The notes under the pieces were generated by a model that made no database searches, was not told the origin of the DNA, and saw nothing but the letters and a program-made list of their open reading frames with translations. From Leptasterias polaris (lineage: Eukaryota > Echinodermata > Asteroidea > Forcipulatida > Asteriidae), in the NCBI GenBank assembly GCA_037783415.1, contig JAZGTN010000027.1:6782001-6846000 (forward strand): a stretch of DNA of 64,000 bases, in the 5' to 3' direction. Within the stretch, counting starts at the first letter, position 1. Each line of letters opens with the position of its first letter. This document shows, one piece after another, positions 1 through 10,670 of this stretch. The position numbers were made by a program, and so were the translations under genes.

Positions 1-1340
1 GGTATCGCCTTAAAGGTTTACTTTTTGAAGCCGTGTATTTACAGAACCACAAGTTCGACTGAGTTGAAACTTGGCATGTTGAAAGACAGTGATATTGACT
101 ATGTAAATCTAAAGAAACAACATGATGACGTCATTCTTTTTTTTAATACAAATATTTGAAATATTGACCAATTATTACGGGTATTTATTGACCCGCTGTT
201 AAACCACGGGATACACACACACTACGTGATCTGAACCGGTGGGAAAATCAACCACAAGGTTCAAAGTCCAATAAACAAGCTTGTGGTCTAGTCTCTGTTC
301 AAGGTTCGCGCAACCTGCTTTTGACAACACGCTTTGTTAGTCTCTAAAACAGCCGTCCATGCAAACCTCGTTAACAAACAAATGCTAGGCTTTTGAAACT
401 TGAAAGGTAATGAATTTATAAAATATGAAGTGATGACGTCTGCATGACGTCATCAATTTTCAAGTTATATTACCACCAAGGTAGTGTTTTACAAGATCTA
501 TACGTACAGAACAACTTTGGCATCAAGCTTAAACTTTGCAAGACAGTAGGCTGGGATGTGTTACATCAGCGCGGCCTTTACACAGAGGGCGCTAGATAAA
601 AACTACGGTCACGAGCTGCTGATGTTTTGTTGCATTCATAGACACAGGAATGGTGGCAACTTCATTTATTATTTTGAATAACATCTTTAGGATTGTAATC
701 GAGTGGATAATCATTCAAAAATATTGGGTTTTGATTCCAAAGCGACTACCATGGAAACTAGCATGCAGATCGATGCCCGCGCCCGTCAAATACTTAATTC
801 TTATGTTCTATCATTCTAAACATGTAATCTTTGTTGTGAAAAAATCGTACACGATTATTTCATATGTGATCATTATAAAAACAAGTAAAGGGAACCAACC
901 GATCATATCAAGAAACATTATACTTCCATCCAATGGCCGTCCAAAAACCAATTAAGTAAATAAACTCGCAATTCAAGTCCAAATTGCACGGGAAAAGAGT
1001 AACTTTATTGGGTTCAAACAATGGAAGGGAGAAACTCTTGTGAAAGTAGTGATGGAATAATTTGTTTCTAAATTGACTCATACACTAACTTTTGATAAGA
1101 ACCTATAGTACAAATTTCTAACAGAGTCCTGTATAACAATTTGTTCAATTACATTTGAGCCACTGCTAGTTCTTACAAGATTTATAAGTACAGAAAGACT
1201 TTGGTAATCAAGCTGAAACTTTGCATGTATCCAAGTTGGGATATGTTACGTCCCCAAAATTTGTTCACACCACGATGGCGTCATCGAGTGTGACATGACG
1301 TCTCCTTAAAGGTGCAGGTTCAAGATCTATATACTGAGTA
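1..1340. repeat. Degenerate dispersed repeat copies with TGACGTCA motifs
   Basis: No gene is visible. Two related segments (about 475-560 and 1165-1260) share the order 'acaagat.tata..tacagaa..actttgg..atcaagct.aaactttgca'. Perfect or near-perfect TGACGTCA octamers occur near 125 and 445. The same style of sequence returns at 30.6, 42.1 and 62.9 kb, so this is old interspersed repeat rather than unique intergenic DNA. Family name unknown. Confidence 0.4.
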
Positions 1341-1860
1341 GTAAATGCTTGGTCCTGGGGGGGAAAAAATTACCGAACACCTTGTTTTTGTGCTCGCAAC
1401 AAAAACTTATATCTAGTTTGAATTGTTTTCTTCTTTAAAAAGCTTGTCGTACAACTATAGTGCCAGACTCGTGTTGCGTTTATTTATTTGTTATTTTTCC
1501 CTGCGAATTAAACCTCCGCTGATAATAAAGTTCAGCCTTCGCGACAGACATGACCTTAAGCCAATCGCGCACGCTTACATCCTCCCGCTTCCAGACCCCG
1601 CAGCTGCTAGTATTTCCAGGCAATAGGACCATCAAATACCTCAAGTTGGAAGTCAACAACCCCCAGGTCACTCTTGGGCAAAGTTTTTATACCTGTACCC
1701 CTTTTATTTGGGCTCTAAAATCGGTCTAAATATAGAATTTTTGGAGGGCCTACAAAATATCAATGAGATCGATACTCTGTTTTCTCCCTATTTAGTGGGG
1801 TGCACCCTTGGACACAAGCTTCTAATCATCGCAAGTGTAGCAACCCTCTCAATACATAGC

Positions 1861-2343
1861 TGTGGGTGCACAACACTAGGCCAGCATTCATGCACCAAGC
1901 TACTTGTCATATTTGTAAACCAACAGTATATTTCGAATTATAATGTTTTGGGAGTCATGCATGTTAATAGATTGTGTAAATATAAGAATCTATCACAACC
2001 TGTGGGTTCTGTGCTTCAACTTTTGAGGAGACTTGATAAATTTAGGCGTTAAAGTTGGCCCTATATTGACCGGGGAAGTGGAGAAGTGCTTCGCGAAATT
2101 TGGCAGCAAGTTGGTTTTTGAAAAAAAAAACATGTTCGTGTTTTTTTTTCTTCTGGGGTAGTTAGCAAAAATTCCAAACGGCTGACCTGCCAAAAATTGA
2201 AAAGAATTCTGAAGTTCAGTCGTCCGAAAATATGTTTGATTGGTTTTTAAGAGGCTGAGAGACTTACACGATTTGTTGAGTATTTTTTAATATTTACCAT
2301 TTAGCATTGGTTCCTATGGGAGTTTATTTAGTGTGGTGCATCC
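1861..2343. mobile_element. Short TIR-like dispersed element, copy 1
   Basis: About 480 bp bounded by inverted GTGCACCACACTA-like ends: 'gggtgcacaacacta' on the left and, on the right, 'tagtgtggtgcatcc'. The interior aligns by eye with 8609-9072 ('aatagattgtgtaa', 'caacttttgaggaga', 'ttccaaacggctg', 'ggctgagagactta'). The 3' part also recurs at 23925-24045 and the 5' end at 3728-3775. It looks like a non-autonomous DNA element. No coding capacity is supported. Confidence 0.5.
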
Positions 2344-2829
2344 TATAATTATATGCAGCCATGTTTGTTTTCTGTTTGTTTACAGTTATGTAGGCTTGAA
2401 ACAACGACAGTTATGAGTTGTGTGGGACATTGTTCGTCAGTTGTTGCTGTTTTTACACTGGAAACATCATATTCTTTTACTGTAAACAGTTAGTGTAGCA
2501 ATAATGCTTCTTTTTCCTCAAATTACAATACATTTATTAACAGAATAATTCAACGTTTCAAAGAGGGGTTTGCTTTTACTTTTAGTTACTGTTAAACTAT
2601 GGGTATGACAAATATGAGAAGTTACTGTTGAACTATGGGTATGACAAATATGAGACTGACGGTTGGGTTAGGCACATTCAAAAAAATCAAGAGCCAACAA
2701 TGGCTGGTTGAATTTGAAAAATTAGAGAAAAACCACCAACAGACTATGTGAAGAGGAGTAGGGGGAGGTGGTGGATATTGCATCATGAATGTCAAGTTTC
2801 CGGAAGGTGAATGCACTCTGCTGCGTGTG

Positions 2830-3070
2830 AAACCCTAGCCCTCAGCCTAAACCCTACTACACTAGAACCCTAGGCAAAAACCGTAACCGTCAGCCCAAAC
2901 CCTAGCCCCCAGCACAAACCCTACACCCCAGCCGAAATCATAGCCCCCAGCCCAAACTCCATCCCCCAGCCGAAATCCGATAGCCCCAGCCCAAACCCTA
3001 AACCCCCAGCCGAGCCTACCCCAAATCCCCAAACCCTATCCTTCAGCCCGAACCCAAACACCTTAGCTTA
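2830..3070. repeat. Degenerate C-rich minisatellite (AGCCCAAACCCTA-like)
   Basis: About a dozen imperfect units built around 'ccccagcccaaaccctag', with period near 19 bp and much drift. It contains AACCCTA words that resemble telomeric repeat, but the unit is longer and includes CAGCC, so it is an interstitial minisatellite. Confidence 0.65.
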
Positions 3071-3809
3071 CAGTCTTAACTATAGTCCAATTGTTCCCAT
3101 TAACCACAATTTATTAACCGTAAAGTGTCTGCAAGGGCGTTTTGCAACATGCCCCGCCCACGCCCCGCCTACCCATTCACCCCCTTACCTTCTAACAGCT
3201 AGGTAAAATAAAACTTGGAAGGACAAATAAACTTGGTGAAATGACCTATGTGTATTCTAATTTGTTATAAAGTTCACCATTTTAAACTCGTTAATGGATA
3301 CATGGTTAAAAATGTTGGCGGGCAAGCAAAATCTGCCCCTTCTCAGCCCCCACCCCCTCCATCCCCTTTCCCTTTTACAGCTTCTCCACATTAGTTAACC
3401 CCCTCTTGTCGATTATTTATAAAAATTGTAAGGCGTTAAGAATCCCATAACTAAAACAAAGACATATGTTTATAACTTTTTTAGTGAGGATTTGGATATA
3501 ACTTCTGACTTGTCATTAGAGTGTACACAGCGTGCCATGCAGGTTTTTCCTCTCGCAATGCTTAGAGTACATATAAATGCTCCAACATGTTTGACCTTGT
3601 TGTAGATGAACGCAATAACATTTTCAATGTTTTGTTTTCTTCAGATATCAAGTCAGTGATTTATTATCAACGATTTAAGCATAGGCCCTACACTTTTAAC
3701 CATAAAGAATAATTAAGTGCCCTTATAGGGTGCACCACACTAAATAGGCCAACATTCATGCTTCAAGCATACTTATCATGAGAAGCGCCTGAGAAGCGCC
3801 CTCTTGTGG
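3071..3809. other. No gene recognised
   Basis: AT-rich non-coding sequence with no open frame worth reporting. A fragment of the GTGCACCACACTA element lies at 3728-3775. Confidence 0.5.
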
Positions 3810-4012
3810 ATTAACCCCGACATTAAAGGAACACGTTGCCTTCGGATTGGGCGCTTTTGGCTATAAAAAGCGTTTGATGTGAAATGAGCACGGTCGGAAA
3901 GATGTTTAAAAAGTAGAATATAATGATCCACACAAACGTGCCTTAGAAATACTTCGCTTTTGCTAAATTTCGCCATTTATGGGAGTCAAGATTTTGACTC
4001 CCATAAATGGCG
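3810..4012. mobile_element. Dispersed 'AAAGGAACACGTTGCC' element ending in a perfect palindrome
   Basis: It begins 'aaaggaacacgttgcc', contains 'aaaaagtagaatataatgatccacac' style sequence, and ends in a 42-bp hairpin at 3971-4012. The hairpin has two 19-nt arms (CGCCATTTATGGGAGTCAA and its complement) around a 4-nt loop. A related copy in the opposite orientation occupies about 23670-23910 and also centres on an inverted repeat. I recall this family as very common in echinoderm genomes; that is memory, not a search. Confidence 0.6.
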
Positions 4013-4108
4013 GACAAATTCTATTAGTCTTATTTCCAGAGTCGCAGCTGTTGAACTACGACTGAGCTATTATTTTATTACGTGTGATGTGCCGTGTTTT
4101 TTTAGTCG

Positions 4109-5340
4109 TGTCCACAATAAACATTGGGTATAAATAACCCAAGTCCTTTCTCTCGGTTTGTCCCATGACAGTATTCTTACCCTGATTGGCGAGGTTTTCG
4201 TTTCTTCTTTTTTGACACGTCTTCTGTGTTTTCTTGGCGATCCATTTTAACAGTGAACGGTGTGGACGTGTTTACTTCTAAGTTGTATACACACATGTCG
4301 TCGAGTAGAGAATGGTATATTACCTGGGGTTCATGTGATAGGTTTACCATGCCACAGGCTACGGTGCCAGCCTACTGCTCTTCATCGCGCATTTGCCCAT
4401 TACACCGACGATCGTATTGACGGCTTGAAATACGTATACATTTCGCGGGACATGTCTCGGGGGGCAGAGGTCAATGTTTTTTTTATTTTATTACCATTCA
4501 CTAATTATAACACATTAAAGGTGTTTTATTTCAAGAACAACTCTTAATAACTATAAGGAACACCTCCAACCATGAGATTTCGTGAGATCTTAAGGCAACG
4601 TATTCCTTTAAGTTATTTCCTTCCGTCCACAATAAACATTGGGTGTAAACAACACCGTTCTCTCGGTTAGTCCCATGTCAGTTTTTTACCCTGATTGACG
4701 AGGTTTCTTCTTTTTGGACGCGTCTTCAATATGTTTTTTTTGTGGCGAACCATTTTGACATGTGAACGGTGTAGGTGTTTACACGTACATATACCGAGCT
4801 AGCTGAAGCTACGCCGCGTATTCGCGGAATAACCAGCCGCATATTCCGAAAATAGAACACATGCAATACAGGGAGGTGAACAAATGAGCAATTTATTAAC
4901 CTCCCTGTATACTGCATGTGTTCTCTTTCGGAATACGCGGCTGGTTATTCCGCGCGAATACACGGCTGGCGATTTCGGGCCCAATACTGTGCTAGCTTCA
5001 GCTCGGTACGTTGTGAGAGGAAGAGAATGGTATAATACCCAGTGTTCATCTGTTAGGTTTACCAGGCCACTGGCTACGGCAACAGCCTAACTAAAATTCA
5101 TCGCGCATTTTGCCCAATACATGGACGATGGTATTTACGGCTGGAAATACATTTACGTTTCGCGGGACAGATGTCGAGGGGTCAGAGGGCAATGTTTTTT
5201 GTTTTTTTAAAATCACCATTCACTAATTATTACACATTAAAGGTGTTTTATTGCACGAACAACTCTTCATAAGGATAAGGAACACCTCCAAACTAGAATT
5301 TCATGCGATTTTAAGGCAACGGTGTCCCTTTAAATTTCGA
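4109..5340. repeat. Tandem duplication of a ~0.5-kb segment
   Basis: 4109-4610 and 4624-5340 are diverged direct copies. Both start 'gtccacaataaacattggg', run through 'ctctcggtt.gtcccatg', 'accctgattg.cgaggtt', 'gagaatggtat', 'aggtttacca.gccac.ggctacgg' and end at 'cattaaaggtgttttatt'. The second copy is longer because it carries the foldback at 4797-5005. Short open frames in both copies do not agree with each other, so they are not taken as coding. Confidence 0.7.
4797..5005. mobile_element. Foldback (long inverted repeat) insertion
   Basis: Two arms of about 95 bp meet around a ~10-nt centre near 4892. The outer ends are ACCGAGCT..AGCTGAAGCTA and its complement TAGCTTCAGCTCGGT. The inner parts include GGAATAACCAGCCGC and GCGGCTGGTTATTCC, then CAGGGAGGT and ACCTCCCTG. 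It interrupts the second copy of the tandem duplication and is absent from the first copy, so it inserted after duplication. Confidence 0.75.
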
Positions 5341-6419
5341 TAACAGAGTCTTGTTCAACGGTTTAAAAGTGGATGGAGCACTCTGATTGGTCAGAATCGC
5401 AAAAGCCTTCGATAAAATGAATATTCAAATCTAACCGTTTTTACTACAGTATATAGTCCGGAAATACAACATTAATGTAGGGCCTACATGTAATCTGTCG
5501 CTGCTCAGTAATTAACTTGCAGTTTTCAAACAACTAAAAAGCAGCAATCAATCTATTATAGTTTTTAAATTCAAAATAAATATATACGTTGCAGGTAAAT
5601 TACTCGGCGATTCAAACCATTGAAAACACATTTTTTCGTCTAGTAGGAATCAGTTTTTAAATTGTTTCCTTAACCCTGTACTGCGTTATGACGTAATACT
5701 AATCTCCCTGCGCTAGCCCTACTATTTTTCAATGCAGTCTGGGATATCGTGTTACACCCGGGGTATGAAGGTTGTTTCACATCATTACCAAGCCCAGTAC
5801 CCCTCAGAGGGACTAGAGATGTTTATTCCCTATAAAACAATGGTCTATTCCCCCTCAATCTGTTTTTTATGAATGGGAAACAAGTCTCGCGGAGGCTTCC
5901 CGATGGCTACAAGTTGCCCTGGATAGGGATGATTGATGATTGTTATCAAACAAGGCTGGAATTCTACCCCTTGAGGATTTTCCCGAGGTTTATGTGTACA
6001 AACTAATGGCAACTCTCCTGACCACTGGAGTTGTATGGGATTTTTTCAAGGAATGAACTCACCCGGTGCAAACAACTTGTTTTCAATCTGTTTCTCATAG
6101 TATAGAGGGGGATGAGCTAAATAAATGAATTTTTTGAAAATTCATGGGCGGAGTTATTACAAAAATTGCAAAAACATACTGCAAAAAATAGTATACCTTT
6201 CTCATGACAGGGTTAATATTTTAAGATATTGTTTCGTTTTAGCTATAAACTTGAAATACGAACCGTACCAAGCATGCATTATAAAAAATTAAGACAAATG
6301 AGATTAAACATAAAATATTGAATTAATGATTGTAACCTATTGGTAATAGACGCCGGCCACCAAGTTTGACCTCCTGATTGGTCATCGCTTTGTTATCAAT
6401 CAGTGTTGGTCATCTCTAT
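5341..6419. other. No gene recognised
   Basis: No convincing coding, RNA or tandem structure. It contains a C/T-rich stretch near 5800-5860 and ordinary AT-rich sequence. Confidence 0.45.
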
Positions 6420-6690
6420 TATAGTATAAAGCATTTTGAGACACATTCTACATCGAAGATGTGGTTATGGAAAAATATATCATTTTTTCCCCCAAATTTG
6501 AATCTGAGAAACGTTACTGTCAGAAATGTTTCTAATATTATGTATTCCTGTTACGGATTTATCTTCCTGCGTGGACATCCCTCCCCATTTTTGGCAATAC
6601 TTCACACAGGTTAGTTTTATTGTTTATATCTACATTTATATTGTATTAAAACAATAAAAACGGTTCAAAAACCAAAGGTATCGTTGCCTT
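6420..6690. repeat. Dispersed repeat in the 3' flank of sulfotransferase copy 1
   Basis: It aligns with 18940-19225 (3' flank of sulfotransferase copy 2) and, less closely, with 53405-53730. Shared landmarks are 'ataaagc.ttttgagacacatt', 'gtggttatgga', 'aatttgaatctgagaaacgt', 'gcgtggacatc', 'ggcaata.ttcacacagg' and 'ccaaaggtat.cgttgcctttaaaggg'. The 53.4-kb copy shows it is a dispersed element, not a 3' UTR. Confidence 0.7.
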
Positions 6691-6860
6691 TAAAGGGTTA
6701 ATTTAAACGATTAATTAGATACCTGGACAGTTCTGCTATATAACCACTTCCCCATTTTATGGTGAAGTAACATTTCAACTCTCCGAGTGAACAAACAATT
6801 ATTTTGCATAGTTAGAAATTGTAGTAGACCATACTTGCATCTGTGCACAATATCCTTGAG

Positions 6861-7766
6861 TTACAGATGCGAGTTGAACAGTTTGGCAGTAAAACGCTGA
6901 GCGTACATCTTGTCGTAGTAAGGCATCGAGGCATCAGTGCAACGGAGGACATCGTCAGGCAACGACGACCGGTCGGGTAGAGCACTGGGCTTTCCGAAAA
7001 AGGAGCTGGCCAATGCTCTGCGGTAAAAACCCCACTCTTGATTTCCTTTATATAATAAATTAGAAGCTATCCACTGCTCGGCAATTGCTTCCCCGGCCTC
7101 CCATCGAAGACACTTCTCATCGAAGGGAAGACCAAGCTCCTTGAAGAGGGCTGATAGAATGGCTTTGGGGTCAGTGAGGAGGTCATCTGAATCTATGATG
7201 ATTGCCTTTGGATCGTGTACCTCTCTCACATGCTCCAGCAATTCGATCAACTCACGGAAGAAGAAACCCGGAGGAAACATAACGGGGACAACCTCATCAA
7301 GTTGAAACTCATGCGGAGTGAGGCTTTGGTACAACTTCTTCCAAGATGCGAAGACCTTCAGAGGATGACGGATAAGAAATACGTGCCGGTAATTTTTCGG
7401 GAGAAACTCCAGTTTGTCAATGACAGTAAATGCCATTTCTTTACAGAAGACCAACTTTTTGCCAGTGTGAGGATCATCAAGTTGCTCCTTAACATAACCA
7501 AATGTATATTCGGATGGTTCGCGCCCTCCTGTAATTGATGTCCTCTTGTTAGTTTCTTCCATTAGAGCAGCCACTATGGCTCGATGAGTAGCATCTTCTA
7601 GTCCCTCAGGTCCAAACCAGTAAGCGTTGATATAAGGCTCGAAGATTATAGTTGAATCCTCACTGACAAAGCTCATGAGCTTAGTGAAGGCAGTAGAGAC
7701 GGAACGAGGCACCGTCCACATCATGAGCCGAACCTGTCCAGACGAATTGCAGCTGCAGTCTGCCAT
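6861..7766 (-). CDS. Sulfotransferase-like P-loop protein, copy 1
   Basis: This is a 301-aa single-exon protein starting MADCSCNSS. By family knowledge it should bind PAPS and transfer sulfate in the cytosol; the substrate cannot be told. A 5'-phosphosulfate loop is visible at about residues 17-27 (TVPRSVSTAF), and the 3'-phosphate-binding strand and helix at about 127-140 (VFLIRHPLKVFASW). The length is near the 280-330 aa usual for cytosolic sulfotransferases. There is no signal peptide or membrane segment. I prefer the inner ATG at 7766 over the one at 7778, because on the minus strand it directly follows a good splice acceptor (tgtgtttacag), implying an intron in the 5' UTR. Similar proteins in invertebrates and plants are sometimes named 'branched-chain aminotransferase-like'; nothing here supports aminotransferase activity. 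About 95% identical to the copy at 19813-20697. Confidence 0.85.
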   Translation of the reverse strand: MADCSCNSSGQVRLMMWTVPRSVSTAFTKLMSFVSEDSTIIFEPYINAYWFGPEGLEDATHRAIVAALMEETNKRTSITGGREPSEYTFGYVKEQLDDPHTGKKLVFCKEMAFTVIDKLEFLPKNYRHVFLIRHPLKVFASWKKLYQSLTPHEFQLDEVVPVMFPPGFFFRELIELLEHVREVHDPKAIIIDSDDLLTDPKAILSALFKELGLPFDEKCLRWEAGEAIAEQWIASNLLYKGNQEWGFYRRALASSFFGKPSALPDRSSLPDDVLRCTDASMPYYDKMYAQRFTAKLFNSHL

Positions 7767-7819
7767 CTGTAAACACAATTATTATATAAGATATTTTTAT
7801 GGACAACAGAACCCTTGCA

Positions 7820-8063
7820 TACGGAGCCCCTAAAGGGACAGGTAAAAAAAAACCATGTTGATAAACAAATTTCCAAATCATTTCGTTCCCTCGAAATACT
7901 ATTTCGTTACCTCGAAATAATATTTCGTTCCCCCGAATTAATATTTCGTGGGAACAAAATAATATTTCGAGGGAACAAAATAATATTTCGAGGGAACGAA
8001 ATAGTTTTAGTTTTTTGTTTACCTTTTCAATCTTTTTATACCTGGCCCTTTAGGGGCTCCGTA
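7820..8063. mobile_element. 244-bp foldback MITE with TACGGAGCCCC ends
   Basis: The ends are TACGGAGCCCCTAAAGGG and its inverted complement; the TIR extends to about 30 bp with one mismatch. It is flanked by the 6-bp direct repeat CTTGCA (7814-7819 and 8064-8069). The interior is a second inverted repeat built from TTTCG-TTCCC-TCGAAAT units. The duplicated locus at about 20750 has the uninterrupted sequence 'ccttgcataacgcgaaccgct', which is the empty site. It therefore inserted into copy 1 of the segmental duplication after duplication, or was lost cleanly from copy 2. Confidence 0.88.
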
Positions 8064-8394
8064 CTTGCATAACGCGAACCGCTATACTACAGGGACGCTG
8101 AGGTCACGCTCACGTTTTTACGCACAAAAAACATCAGCTATCGTCTTGCCTCCTTTTTAGCCTTAGTGAGGGCGCTTTTTGAGCGTGTGACGTCATGTGC
8201 AGGAGGTCTATAACGTTAATGTCAAATCAATGATCCGTTGATGGTAGTAACACAGGTACACTTGTTTAGGTTAGCTGGTGCCTTATGTCTGTATGTAATT
8301 TAAAATAAAATAAAAATAATAACGATACAAAATAACTAAAGAAAGGAAAAAATACCACTTTAATAAGGGTATGAAGACCACAACGAGTGTTTTT

Positions 8395-8600
8395 TCTGCA
8401 ATGTCGGATGAGTCATCAATTAACTTCAGGATCACCCAAAACGTTTCCCAAATCCAGTGGGCAAATTGATAAAGAAACCATACCCCTTTGCAAATTGTCA
8501 AAGAGCTTTCTCCTGTTGGTTCTTAAGCTTTCCCATAGGCCTACGTACTGTTATTACTAACTCAAAAGCTTTGTCCAAACTTCGATAAGGCTAAATCTCG
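8395..8600. repeat. Segment duplicated at 23380-23590
   Basis: It shares 'ggatgagtcatcaatta.cttcaggatc', 'acccaaaacgtttcccaaat', 'ttgcaaattgtc.aagagctttctcctgttgg' and 'aaaagctttgtcca' with 23389-23590, in the same orientation. With the sulfotransferase copies it marks the far part of one segmental duplication, although the spacing differs (12.9 kb for the genes, 15.0 kb here) because of insertions at 20.8-23.4 kb. Confidence 0.75.
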
Positions 8601-8608
8601 AAATAGTT

Positions 8609-9072
8609 GTGGGGTGCACCATACTAACATGGCCTAAATTCATGCGCCAAGCTGATAATTTTTTTCTTTTCTTGAATAATAATGTATTTAATAGATTGTG
8701 TAATTATAACATGTTATCACAACCTGGGGGCTTTGGGCTTCAACTTTTGAGGAGATTTGATAAAACTATAGGCTTTAAAATTGGTCCAATTTGGCTTGGG
8801 AATGAATCGGGAAGAATTGCATCATTCAGTTTAAACTGGCAACAAGTCGGTTTGGGAAAACGAAAATTATCGGAGGTGTTTTTTCAATTTGCAAAAGTTC
8901 CAAACGGCTGGCCTGCAATTTTTTTTAAAGAAATCTGGAGTTAAGTTGTCTAGATATATATTTGGTTGGTTTTGCAATAGGCTGAGAAACTTAAAAATTA
9001 TGTTTTGAGTATTTTTGAATATTTAGCATTTAGCATTGGTTGCTATGAGAGTAGACGTCATTTTGAAAACGG
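8609..9072. mobile_element. Short TIR-like dispersed element, copy 2
   Basis: It starts 'ggggtgcaccatactaacatgg' and aligns through to 'tagcattggttgctat.agag'. See the copy at 1861-2343. The part from about 8940 is also present at 23925-24045, in keeping with the segmental duplication. Confidence 0.55.
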
Positions 9073-9086
9073 CCGATTACATATTG

Positions 9087-10268
9087 TTTTTCTATTGGTG
9101 TCAAAGACCAGTAATCCATGTAGGATCAGTTTAACGTTTTAGTCTATAAGCCCGTGCGTGCGGCCACAACTTTAACCACTACGTACACGTCTATATAGGC
9201 TCATACAGTTTTTGTATACCAAAAACATACCACAAAATGTACATGTCTGATGTTTCCCCTGTTTGAACGGCAAGTTGACATATTTGTTGGAAACTCACCA
9301 ATGCATGTCGTGGTTTATTATCCAGAAGTTGGGTTTAGGGGCCATCTTCAACAATTCACTGTCACACAAAGAGTATTACCAATACACGGGCACTGCAAAA
9401 ACTGGGTGTTAACATTGACACCATGGATGTTGTCACTCATAGATATCCAAGAGAGAACAAAACTTAACATCATCTAGAGTGTTCAAATAACACCAATGTA
9501 ATTATATTGGCAGAAACGAATTGAGGGGAACGTACGACGTACGACCTTGAACATTTTGAAAACTAACAGATATACCATGATAGGTCCATGTACATGTGCG
9601 TGTACATACAGGTTCTAGTGGGAGTGTCTTTCCTTCAAACAATTCAATCAGGGAATACATATCAACCATGTTCATTTCGTGGTTTGCTTTTTTACAGCAA
9701 CGTGAACTGATGTAGGATATCTGTTTAATAATAACTGTTTATTAACTTACATTTTAGATGAATCGTGGAATGACTTATTTTGTGAAAAGTTGTGAGCTAG
9801 TGTTGTTCGTCACATCTGTTTTGGACTCCTCTGTTGCATACAACACGAAGCAACATACTCTGATGTCCTACCGGGGCTAGGTTCTTTTCTCTATGGTTCA
9901 ATGCACCATTAAAGAAAAGTGGTTCAATGCACCATTAAAGAAAAGTGGTTCAATGCACCATTAAAGAAAAGTCATTTGGCAACCGTATCCGACCATGATC
10001 CGACTGTAGTATACAATTTGAACACGTTTTAGCTCTTTCTTAGGAACATACCAGTAGTATTAAGCGCGGCATTGGTTAACATTTGTACTTTTATTATTTT
10101 ATTTTAGCTACCCTTAATAAAATAAAATACCAGTTTAATGCTGAATGGGCGAAACAGAAGCGGGCCGACCTTCATTTGGGACAATTTCACTTATCTCTTG
10201 ACTATTAAAAGAACAATGTCAACCAGTGTTAAACTGCCGAAGCTTAGCCCCACCGTTGCCACACGTCT
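9087..10268. repeat. ~1.1-kb repeat unit, copy A
   Basis: It runs from 'ctattggtgtcaaagaccag' to 'agccccaccgttgcca'. Landmarks are 'tgatgtttcccctgtttgaacggc', 'gttaacattgacaccatgga', 'ggggaacgtacgacgtacgacc', 'cagatataccatgatagg' and 'gctgaatgggcgaaacagaag'. The same order is seen in copy C (28030-29402) and in the split copy B (10262-17525). No reading frame is conserved between copies, so it is treated as non-coding repeat of unknown class. Confidence 0.75.
9895..9972. repeat. 26-bp unit repeated three times
   Basis: There are three perfect direct copies of a 26-bp unit beginning GGTTCAATGCACC and ending AAAGAAAAGT. Copy C (near 28877) and copy B (near 12422) have only one, so the expansion is specific to copy A. 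Confidence 0.9.
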
Positions 10269-10670
10269 AGGCTTATACAGTTTACAAAAAACTGTTTAAG
10301 CCTATAGACGAATTGTACAAGTCTGATGTTTCCCCTGTTTGAACGGCAAGTTGACATGTACGTTGGTAACTCACCAATGCATGTCGTTTTTTTGTTTTTT
10401 TCATAAGTTGGGTTTAGGGGCCATCTTCAACAATTCACGGTCACACAAAGAGTATTACCAGGGCAATGCAAAAACTGGGTGTTAACATTGACACCATGGA
10501 TGTTGTCACACATAGATATCCAAGAGAGAACAAAACTTAACATCATCATAGGGTGCTCAAATAACACCAATTTAATTATGTTGGCAGAAACGAATTGAGG
10601 GGAACGTACGACGTACGACCTTGAACATTTGGAAAACTAACAGATATACCATGATAGGTCCATGTACATG
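10262..10670. repeat. ~1.1-kb repeat unit, copy B, first part
   Basis: It starts inside the unit at 'cacgtctaggcttatacag' and runs directly on from copy A, so A and B form a tandem pair. It is interrupted at 10671 by a LINE; the unit resumes at 12043. Confidence 0.75.

Noticed and set aside
2830..3070. Telomere or subtelomere
   Set aside because: AACCCTA words are embedded in a longer, drifted CCCAGCCCAAACCCTAG-type unit with no run of pure telomeric repeat, and sequence continues normally on both sides.
7215..7538. 107-codon plus-strand frame, and its counterpart at 20146-20496
   Set aside because: Antisense shadow of the sulfotransferase-like genes. It is conserved only because the minus-strand genes are.
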